Assembly (NCBI GenBank): GCA_022495995.1
Contig: JAFEMH010004878.1
Location: 123,831-187,830 of the forward strand
Direction of reading: 5' to 3'
DNA length: 64,000 nt
Source of the DNA: Adenophora triphylla var. japonica
Lineage: Eukaryota; Streptophyta; Magnoliopsida; Asterales; Campanulaceae
The notes under the pieces were generated by a model that was not told the origin of the DNA, ran no database searches, and saw only the letters and a list, made by a program, of their open reading frames with translations. Both the position numbers and the translations under genes were made by a program. Shown in pieces: positions 32,117 to 40,610 of this stretch (positions are counted from its first letter, which is position 1; each line of letters begins with the position of its first letter).

Positions 32117-32166
32117 CTTGCTTCGGCAAGGCTCTTTGGGTGAACGACGATCCGTTCTTCCCAAAG
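32117..32166 (+). other. Two adjacent LTR hairpins (family D), first with a UUCG loop
   Basis: CTTGC-TTCG-GCAAG (32117-32130) closes a UUCG tetraloop with a C-G pair, one of the most stable RNA hairpins. CTTTGGG (32134-32140) pairs with CCCAAAG (32160-32166). Stem bases differ from other families on both arms. Confidence 0.7.
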
Positions 32167-32380
32167 GGTAACTTAACCTCCGGACCCAAATCCTTTTTTT
32201 CAAAGTTTTGAGGAAATCAAAATGGCGTGGCGACTCCATTTTTTTCAATTTAAATCGGACGTTTCCAAACTGATGTGAGGCGGTGATCCCCCTTACACGA
32301 GAAAGTGGTTCCAAACAAAAAAAAAAAATAAAACAAACAAAAAAGATTTGGACCGCTTATCTTGGGCACCACATTCACAG

Positions 32381-32400
32381 TTTGGCGACTCCGCTGGGGA
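32381..32400 (+). other. Primer-binding site of family D
   Basis: TTTGGCGACTCCGCTGGGGA, one base after the LTR. The same motif lies next to the family F 5' LTR, and a shorter copy (TGGCGACTCC, 32228-32237) lies inside this LTR. Confidence 0.8.
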
Positions 32401-33282
32401 ATAGCGAAGAGAGAAAGCTTTCATTTTTAAAATAAAAAATGATACCCGATATATAGGTGGAAACCATTAACCTTCCTGTATCGCTTCCTAACCCGAGGCT
32501 TGGGATAAACGATGGTCTAACAATCCCACGTACCGGTATCTCTTTACGAAAAAAAAGGAAAGCTTTTTCCGAGAGGGTTAGCCTTCCGCCGCGGATCCGC
32601 TTCTCATACTTGCTTTATGTTTCTTGCATTGCATTGCATGCATCCATGGTTCTTAGGAATTGTGCATATTTCTGAAACTGAACAGGAAGCATTATGGAGC
32701 TGAAAAGGTGCCAAAAAGGCCGGGAAAACAGTCTGCAGATCAAAGGAAATGGAACCTGGAAAGTTGCTTGATGCAGCCGTACGGCTTAATCCTCCCTGGA
32801 TTCTGACCGGGCGGCTCCATTGGCAATTCCACCAGGACAAAAATTGAGGCTAATCTGGCAGTCTTGGAAGCTTGGGGCTATTCAGTCCCAAGACTGACCG
32901 GGGCTCCCAGAAAATTTACGTGCTTATCTGCTGCATTTCCCCCATCCCGAAAAATCATTCCTTTTAAAACACATTTCTGAAAATCTCTGTTTTAACTCAA
33001 AAAGGAATATTTTTAGGAGGCCGCACACTACGCACACCTTATATATCCTGTACACTTTGCATGCACGTCCTTCAAACCCGGGGTGGTTGTTCAGTTGCAG
33101 TCACGGACAACCTTACGACTCTCCCGGACGCGCACGGAATCATCCCAAACTCCCCATGGCAGCCAGTGTCGACCAATGCACAGTCCGTGTCACACATTTT
33201 AAAACCGTGACTTTTTGGTTGGTTTTTGGTCTAGTCCGTGTCATACAGCCCAGTTGCATATCCCCGTAAAGGTCAAAACTTA

Positions 33283-33690
33283 GCACATGACGGAAGTCAA
33301 GATCTTTCGCGCAAGCGAAGCTCTGCCGAAATTCCGACAAGGAAAAATGGGCAAGATCTTGACTCCGTCATTGACTTTGACCTTGACCCGCACGGGATGC
33401 GTAAGAGTCGAGACCGAGTCCGTGCCAAAAATTCAAAGATCTTTCGCGCAAGCGGAGCTCTGCCGAAATTCCGACAAGGAAAAATTGGCAAGATCTTGAC
33501 CCGGCATTGACTTCGACTTTGACTCACGCACAACGTATGCAACGAAGTTCAATGTGACACTGCGTCATCCGGCTTTTACCGCCCGACCCATGCTTATTAT
33601 CTTCTCGGACATTGCCTAAAAGTCAAAACGTCAATCGCGCAAGCGAAACTCTGCCGAAATTCCGTTAAGGCTGAAAGACGAGACTTTCCC
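33283..33690. repeat. ~130-200-bp repeat with GCAA-loop hairpins (3 units)
   Basis: The block ATCTTTCGCGCAAGCGAAGC, CTCTGCCGAAATTCCG recurs at about 33301, 33436 and 33632. Each block contains TTTCGC-GCAA-GCGAA or a variant, a hairpin closed by a GNRA-type loop. Confidence 0.8.
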
Positions 33691-34009
33691 GGCATTGCCT
33701 TGACTATAATCCGCATCGCTCGTACGTTAAAAGTTCCTATGACCTGCTAGGCCCATTAGGAGCGTTCTTCTCTCTCGGTCGATGGGATCCGCGTGCCCTA
33801 TAGGACCCTCGCCCGGGGCTGTCCACCCTGGGAGGTCGAAATACAGGTGGAATACGAGGGGCTTATAGACGTAGTGACGGAACCCACTGATTCAGGATCT
33901 AGAGTAGTTGCGAAAAAGAAGGGCAATTCCCCTTTTCCAACCAAATAGAAATTAATAAAAGACACGGTTTAAGTAAACTTGAATAATTAACGGAATCATA
34001 ATTGCATGG

Positions 34010-34450
34010 TCCTATCTCTGGAATTCCTAATCGCAACCTCCTCGGTCCGATCTCCAATTTTTTACCTCGACCTTTCGCGGTCAAATCCCTAATCGCGACC
34101 TCCTCGGTCCAATTTCCAATTTTTTCTCCTCGACCTTTCGCGGTCAAATCCCTAATCGCGACCTCCTCGGTCCGATTTCCAATTTTTTTTTCTCCTCGAC
34201 CTTTCGCGGTCAAATCCCTAATCGCGACCTCCTCGGTCCGATCTCCGATTTTCCATCTCGAACTTTCGCAGTCAAATCCCTAATCGCGACCTCCTCGGTC
34301 CGATCTCCGATTTTCTATATCGACCTTTCGCGGTAAAATCTCTAATCGCGACCTCCTCGGTCCGATCTCCGATTTTCCATCTCGACCTTTCGTGGTCAAA
34401 TCTCTAATTGCGACCTCCTCGGTCCGATCTCCGATTTTCGATCTCTAACT
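34010..34450. repeat. ~62-bp minisatellite before family D gag (about 7 units)
   Basis: Unit: ATCGCGACCTCCTCGGTCCG, ATCTCCGATTTTC, CTCGACCTTTCGCGGTCAAA. Each unit has two GACC...GGTC dyads. Confidence 0.9.
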
Positions 34451-34724
34451 TCCAAGGTCCAATCTTTTTCTATCAATTAGACTTAGGAAAAAATGTGTTT
34501 TGAGCAAAAGTTAAGCAAAATAAGTGCATGTTACTTGAGCCTTCAGCCCAAACATTTACTTTCGAGTCTAAACCTCACTTACCCCGAGTCTAAACCTTGT
34601 CTACCCCTTTCCCGCAGCGAGAAAGAAGTGGGTGAAAATACCTGGTCAGCGGCTTTTCAGTGCGAAAGCCTTAGGTTCAGACAATTCGGCAGAACCGTCA
34701 GTTTTGTCAGCTCAAAGAGTCAGA

Positions 34725-36122
34725 ATGGCAGATTTGACAGAAAACAGTGAGGGTACAGGAAATCAGATGGTTAGGAAGGAAGAGTTAGTCCTGGCTTTGG
34801 AGAATTCCCATAAGGTTCATAAAGAGCAGCTATCACTGCTCATCGGTGCTCTCCACCGCCATGGAGTTCAGGTAACAGTTGAGGCAAACGGTTCTCTGGT
34901 CATGGTTGAAGAAGAGACTCCAGAAACAGTGATCTCAGTCCCTCCATCCTACAGCCAATACCCTCCATCCTACAGCTAATACCTTCCCCCATCCACATAC
35001 GATCCCTTGCCAAGGACCACTCCTCCTCAGTCCTTTCCAACATCCCAGCCCATCAGGGCTCCATCGCCCTCAGCTCCTCAGAACGGATTGGGCTTCACCC
35101 CACCTGTCCCTCAGTTTCAGCAATACCTGCCAGTTTATGCTCCAGCTTCACATAATCAGTTTGAGCTATGTGGCTATGTTCTGAAGCCCCTATACCCACC
35201 TGAATGCAATCATGAGTTGCCAAAAGAAAATTCAGATGATTCAAGTTTTCAGATGTCACCTACCGGACTTAATGAATTCAGCCGTCAGTTTCACCAGTTT
35301 GCTACTATGGTTCCCTCTGCTGATAAAAGTCTTGTTGCGAGTTCCAGTAACTCGAGAGTTCCCATTGACCCCCATGTGGCAATATTGGTGGAGCAAGTGA
35401 AACAAATGCAAGAGAAGCTTGATCTCATGATGAGTACCAATACTCCCTTGACCCAAGACATCGAACCAGGCAAGGAAATGATTCCACCAAACATAACCCA
35501 ATGCCACCAACATCAAGCAGCAACCGTACCCAGCTCAGCACCAGTTCCTTACAAAGGAAAGAGTGTCGTAACCTCCTTCAGCCAAATCCAACAATGGAAC
35601 CAATTGGACAATGGAAATCCAAGTCTTGAGAACAACAATGTCTCCCAAAAACTCCGCTCCCTTCATTTTGACAATGTGGAGATGCCTTTAAGCAAGATGC
35701 TAGAAGAGCTAATGAAAGAAAAGCTGATAAAGCCACTGGAGAATTGGAAGCCCAAGAACCCCAACGTTCGAATGGACGAGTCTAAGCATTGTCTTTTCCA
35801 TCAATACCCTGGGCATGACACTGATGATTGCTGCTATTTGAGGTATTGGATCTAGAAATTGATAGAAGATGGGAAGCTTGAGAACCTCCATGGGCCAAAA
35901 ACAGAAAGCTGTGGTAAGAGGTCAATTCAGGAAGTGCTAGGTCAGAAACGTCAGCTTGATGATTTTGGGATGCCACGTAACGTTGACAGGACCAAGTTCT
36001 GCGAATACCACAATCATCATGGTCACACGACAGACAAGTGTTTGAATCTGAAGAAAGAAATTCAAGGGTTGATCTTCAAAGGAAAGCTCAAGTTCCCTGG
36101 CAGTCCAACCAGCGAAGAGTAG
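34725..36122 (+). pseudogene. Family D gag, internally deleted, two in-frame stops
   Basis: One reading frame runs from MADLTENSEGTGNQMVRKEE to 36122. It is broken by TAA (34977-34979) and TAG (35853-35855), both explicable as C-to-T changes in CAA/CAG. The order is an N-terminal helix-forming part (VLALENSHKVHKEQLSLLIG), a Pro-rich stretch, PIDPHVAILVEQVKQMQEKL, which matches PADPHMAWLVEQMKSMQGKF of family F, and then two zinc-finger-like motifs of C-x2-H-x3-GH-x-T-x2-C type (CLFHQYPGHDTDDC, CEYHNHHGHTTDKC). The central capsid-like domain (PF03732) seen in family F is missing between them. The cysteine motif and layout fit Tat/Ogre-type gag. The ATG was chosen because it follows the leader and starts the conserved part; an in-frame ATG at 34632 is possible. 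Confidence 0.8.
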
Positions 36123-36758
36123 CTAGACTAGGGTCTACTTATCCTTAAGTAAGACTAAGAAAAAAAATATAGTCTCTCAGTCAACTTTCGTAGGTTCTAG
36201 TGTTTTCCTCTTTCAATCAAGTCCTCCTCGAACATTGTAATTAGTCTTCAATCTTCTATAAAAGAGTCTTCTTCTTTTCTTGCTAGACTTAAGACATTAT
36301 TTGCACACCTATATTACATTTAATGAAATGGTTTTATTTTACATGATCACTTGCATTGCTCAACAAATAATCTCTCGAAATAATTCACGTTCTGATTAAT
36401 CGGTGTGAGAAAAGTCAACCAATGCTCTCCCCATACACTTTCCTTACCTCATAAAAGCCTTCATCAAGCTATACACCTCCCAAACCATGTCCTCACCATC
36501 ACCTTGACCAAGTCAACGACGGCGGCAACATCAAGGAACAACAAAAGGCCACTCAGCTTCGAAAGATTGACCCCATGTCGACAACATCCTAGGAGTTTGC
36601 CTTTGCCCTCAGGTGCTTCAAAAAAAAAAAAACAGAGCATGAGTGCAAAAAGAGTAATACCCAGCTAGGCTAAAAACCTTGGAAAAGGACGGTCTAGGCA
36701 AAAAACAGGGTTGCACATAAAAATAAAATAAAATAATATAGTGCAAAAAGAGGAATAC
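36123..36758 (+). other. Conserved non-coding block 1 of family D and a 108-bp duplication
   Basis: 36150-36570 matches the inverse of about 43180-43640 in family F (GTCTTCTTCTTTTCTTGCTA, ACATTTAATGAAATGGTTTTA, CTTGGTCAAGGTGATGG type text). From ~36650 a ~108-bp unit (CCCAGCTAGGCTAAAAACC, GACGGTCTAGGCAAAAAACA) begins. Its second copy is interrupted by family F and resumes at 48515. Confidence 0.7.
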
Positions 36759-36763
36759 CCAGC

Positions 36764-38110
36764 TGAAATTACCCGGATCCGGCTCGCGCGCGGAGCCCCG
36801 GCATCTCGCATTCGTCGCTGTTCGGGAAGTCGCCCGGATCCGAGAGGCAGCACAATCGCGCCCCGGCATCTGGCTTGTTCCGTTTTAGCGTTGCGCGTTG
36901 GAGGTGTCTCGCCGTTTTGCTTTCGCATTTTGTAGAGTCGCCACGCCGTTTTTATTAAGCCCAAAACATTGAAAAAGGGCATCAGTTTAAAGATAAATTT
37001 TAAACTGTTTTTGTGTGATGAGATTTTGAGTTCGGAGGTCAGATGACTCCTCGGGAAGAGAATATTAGAATATTAGAGCTCACCCGAGTCGCCTCGTAAA
37101 AACGAGTCTTTCGGATACCCCTAATATCCTTTAAAAAGTTGTGTGATGTGTGTGTGCTTTTAAAAATGCATGCTGTATCGGATGTCTACATTGTATTGAA
37201 ATGTATTGAAATAGAATAGGAAGGAAGCCTTACCAATGTTGGTTCGTGTCTGTCTTCCGCAGGGGAATAGTGTTTGAGGTCGGAGTAGCGTTCCTGGCAC
37301 GGATCGAGATTGCTTCTGGGAGGGACCGGTTGTCTCGGACGAGTTTCGGCGTGAGTTGAGGTTCTTGGGCCGTCGTTCGGGCAGGTTCGGCGTGCGTGGG
37401 GATCGTCGGGATCACTCTGGGCGGAGGTTCGGCGTGCGTTGTGGTGGCAGGAGTCACTCGGGCAGAGTTTCGGCGTGATTTGGGATCGTCGGTTTGACTC
37501 GGAAAGAGCCGGGACACCGTGGGAAAGACCAGGCAAGGCCTCGGAGTACCACGAGGGGCCTCAGAGTACCTCGAGAGTGCCTCGGGGCAGCGCGGGAGCG
37601 TCGCGGGAGCGCTCGGAGAGGCTTCGGAGCGCCACAAGGGAGCTCGGAAGGCCTCAGAAGGATCCGAAAGGGGCCGGGAGTGCCTCAAGAGGACTTAGAG
37701 GGGAGCCAGAAGGCTAAGGGAGGAAGAGAGAAGAGGGAGGTGTGAAAAAAATGAGGAGGGGAAGCCCTCTATTTATAGTAGTGGAAAACTGCAAAGAGGT
37801 CCGTACGGACCTCTTAGGTAATGATGGATTTCCGGGATTTGAGGGAATCTCGTGGACTTTAAGGGGATTTTCGTAATGATTATGTCTGGTGCAAAGAGGT
37901 CCGTACGGACCTTTTGGCATGCAAAGAGGTCCGTACGGACTTTCCATGCTCTTGTGAATGTGATGGCAAGCTAGCTCTCGTCGAGAGCTTTCCAACCATA
38001 TATGGCACGTCTCAATCGGAGTTCGTATGAAGGAGTTATGACCTCCGGAAGTTTGCCTCTGGTTTTGTCGTATCTTTGGGATGGAGAGCGATCCAGTTGG
38101 GGTACTTACG
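36764..38110 (-). repeat. Family F 3' LTR
   Basis: 1347 bp, minus strand. It ends GGGTAATTTCA at 36764; the start reads CGTAAGTACCCC at 38110, a T-to-C change from the TG terminus. The adjacent GCCGAGGGCTT is a decayed polypurine motif. Hairpins CTCGGG/CCCGAG (37050-37088) and CTCGT/ACGAG (37093-37106). Confidence 0.92.
37770..37945 (-). promoter_or_regulatory. Family F LTR promoter with three long palindromes
   Basis: TATTTATA (37770-37777) is TATAAATA on the minus strand. A perfect 22-bp palindrome lies at 37794-37815 (AAGAGGTCCGT followed by its exact reverse complement), 17 bp upstream of the TATA box. Near copies are at 37894-37915 and 37924-37945. The right LTR repeats all three at 48197, 48298 and 48328. 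Confidence 0.75.
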
Positions 38111-38277
38111 AAGCCCTCGGCGACGTCACTTATGAAAGAAGTGGGGTCGTCGATAAGATAAGGGTCCTGATCTGGATCGCGTCTTTGGGAGAGGAAGTGA
38201 CCGTGTAGGTCGGTGCGTGAGGACATGGCGGTGTCTGTTATGTGACCGTTTAGGTCGGTTAGTGGACCCCGTGATAG

Positions 38278-38323
38278 GATTCCTACGTATCCCTAGCGGG
38301 AATCAAGCCCGATCGTAGTTCGT
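38278..38323. other. CTACG...CGTAG dyad motif, copy 4
   Basis: GGATTCCTACGTATCCCTAG, CGGGAATCAAGCC, then CGATCGTAGTTCG; in the 3' region of family F. Confidence 0.75.
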
Positions 38324-38454
38324 GTGTGGGGTGAGTGTTTGCGAGTGCGGGCGTGGTGGTGCCACTGAAGTGTTGTGTGACCGCCGAGGTCGGTGATAAG
38401 GACGTGGTGGTGTCCTCGAGTGACCGTATAGGTCGATGGCTGGACCCTGTGATA

Positions 38455-38500
38455 GGATTCCTACGTATCCCTGGCGGGAATCAAGCCTGGTCGTAGTTCA
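38455..38500. other. CTACG...CGTAG dyad motif, copy 5
   Basis: A second copy ~180 bp from copy 4, nearly identical; both follow GTGATA. Confidence 0.75.
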
Positions 38501-38671
38501 GAGGTCGTGAAATTGTGAGTGTATGTGAGCGTGGTGGTGCCCTAAAGTGTTGTGTGACCGCCGAGGTCAGTGATAAGGACGGGGTGATGTCCTGATATGT
38601 GGTGACCGCCGAGGTCAATTGTGAGGACGTGGTGGTATCCTGGGATGGAAATTTTACGATTTTCCTAATCG

Positions 38672-38964
38672 GGTGGTTTAAGGCCTTCCGGGCCGGAGAT
38701 AGTGATTTGGGAGATTTATACGGTCTTCCGGACCGAGTGGTTTAGAGCCTTCCGGGCTGGGGATAGTAGTTTGGCTGATTTATACAGTCTCCCGGACTGA
38801 GTGGTTTAAAGCCTTCCGGGCTGGGGATAGTAGTTTGGCTGATTTATACAGTCTCCCGGACTGAGTGGTTTAAAGCCTTCCGGGCTGGGGATAGTAGTTT
38901 GGCTGATTTATACAGTCTCCCGGACTGAGTGGTTTAAAGCCTTCCGGGCTGGGGATAGTAGTGA
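38672..38964. repeat. 64-bp minisatellite (about 4.5 units)
   Basis: Unit: GTGGTTTAAAGCCTTCCGGG, CTGGGGATAGTAGTTTGGCT, TTATACAGTCTCCCGGACT. Confidence 0.92.
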
Positions 38965-38998
38965 GGTTTGTGGTGAGTGGACGTGGTGATGTCCTGAG

Positions 38999-39515
38999 TT
39001 GAAGCTTAGTTCGGGAGTATGAACCTAAGTTGTGACCTAGTTCAGGAGTATGACCTAAGTTGGGACCTAGTTCGGGAGTATGAACCTAAGTTGGGACCTA
39101 GTTCAGGAATATGACCTAAGTTGGGACCTAGTTCAGGAGTATGACCTAAGTTGGGACCTAGTTCAGGAGTATGACCTAAGTTGGGACCTAGTTCAGGAAT
39201 ATGACCTAAGTTGGGACCTAGTTCAGGAATATGACCCTAAGTTGGGACCTAGTTCAGGAATATGACCCTAAGTTAGGACCTAGTTCGGGAATATGACCTA
39301 AGTTGGGACCTAGTTCGGGAGTATGACCTAAGTTGGGACCTAGTTCGGGAGTATGACCTAAGTTGGGACCTAGTTCAGAATATGACCTAAGTTGGGACCT
39401 TGTTCAGAGTATGACCTAAGGGAGACTTAGTTCAAGAGTATGACCCTAAGTTGGGACCTAGTTCGGGAATATGACCCTAAGTTGGGACCTAGTTCGGGAA
39501 TATGACCTAAGTTGA
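38999..39515. repeat. ~30-bp minisatellite (about 17 units)
   Basis: Unit: GACCTAAGTTGGGACCTAGT, TCAGGAGTAT. Some units gain one base (gaccctaag). It gives a short open frame of repeats (LSWDLVQEYD) that is not a gene. Confidence 0.93.
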
Positions 39516-39699
39516 GACTATTCTAAGGCGTCTGGACCTAAGTTGAGTTTGATGGGCATTTTGTGGATCCTATATGGAACTTTGTTTGTGGGAATTTTTG
39601 GAAAGGCATCATGCCGTCTTTGGGATTCTTCTTTTATGTAGCATTTATTACGGCTATGTCTTGCGTTTGAAGTTTATTGACATACCTTTCTTTGTGTTT

Positions 39700-40610
39700 A
39701 CTGCGGAGGAGGCACCTTTGTGAGGAGGAAGTTGAATTGTTGAGGATGTGGGGCACCTCCGACCGAGATGAAGAAGGACATGGTGGCGTCTTTGGCTGAA
39801 TTCTTGAAGTGTTAGAGGGCATGGGGCGCCTGCGATCGAGTTGTTGAAATGTTGAGGACGTGTGGCGCCCACGACCGAAGTTCTTGAAATGCCGCGGATG
39901 CGCTGGGCGTTTTGGCCGAAGTCGGTGAAAGGATGAGGACGCGACGGAGCCTTTGTTCGAACTTGCGGTGAGGGCGAGGTGGAACCTCTGCACGAACTTG
40001 GTGAGGGCGAGGTAGCGCCTCTGTGCGAACTTGCGGTGAGGGCGAGATGGAGCCTCTGTCGAACTTGGTGAGGCGAGGTAGCGCCTCTGTCCGAACTTGC
40101 GGTGAGGGCGAGGTGGAACCTCTGCCGAACTTGGTGAGGGCGAGGTAGCGCCTCTGTCACGAACTTGCGGGGAGGGCGAGATGGAGCCTCTATCTCGAAC
40201 TTGGTGAGGGCGAGGTGGCGCCTGCGTGCGGAACTTGCGGGGAGGGCGAGATGGAGCCTCTGTCGAACTTGGTGAGGGCGAGGTGGCGCCTCTGTCGGAA
40301 CTTGCGGTGAGGGCGAGGTGGAACCTCTGTCTGAACTTGGTGAGGATGAGGTAGCGCCTCATGTCCGAACTTGCGGTGAGGCGAGATGGCGCCTCTGTCG
40401 AACTTGCGGTGAGGCGAGATGGCGCCTGCAGTCGGAACTTGCGGTGAGGGCGAGATGGAGCCTTTGTACGAACTTGGCGAGGCGAGGTAGCGCCTCTGTC
40501 TCGAACTTGCGGTGAGGGCGAGATGGAGCCTCTGTCTGAACTTGGCGAGGGCGAGGTAGCACCTCTGTCCCCCGAACTTGGCGAGGACGTGGGGCGCCTC
40601 GGAGTCTTTG
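39700..40610. repeat. ~58-62-bp minisatellite (about 11 units) with preceding GC-rich text
   Basis: Regular from ~39960. Unit: GAACTTGCGGTGAGGGCGAG, ATGGAGCCTCTGTC, GAACTTGGTGAGGGCGAGGT, AGCGCCTC. A 333-residue minus-strand open frame over it (RPHRKF/ATSPSPSS repeats) is a product of the repeat and not a supported gene. Confidence 0.9.

Larger units (their letters stand above)
30136..32379 (+). repeat. Family D 5' LTR (plus strand)
   Basis: 2244 bp from TGTAAGTACCCAAATCTGG to CACATTCACA, with a PBS directly after it. Palindromes TATGTCGTGCGACATA (30353-30368) and ATGTCGTGCGACAT (30438-30451) lie upstream of a weak TATA-like TAGAAATAG (30474). A second pair TGTCACGCGACA is at 31092 and 31123. 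A degenerate GCATCCTTTGCA array is at 31230-31605. Paired hairpins are at 32117-32166. The LTR interrupts the chromovirus pol after ATAAG (30131-30135). The 3' LTR of this element is not identified. Confidence 0.85.
32401..34724 (+). other. Family D 5' untranslated region
   Basis: 2.3 kb between PBS and gag without a recognised gene. The part 33780-33935 matches the inverse of 46110-46260 in family F, including GTTGCGAAAAAGAAGGGCAA. It holds two tandem arrays (separate entries). Long leaders before gag are usual in Tat-type elements. Confidence 0.6.

Noticed and set aside
37439..37745. GC-rich frames in the family F LTR (and 47802-48150)
   Set aside because: They lie in the transcribed part of an LTR, appear in both LTR copies with indels that shift the frame, and show no domain.
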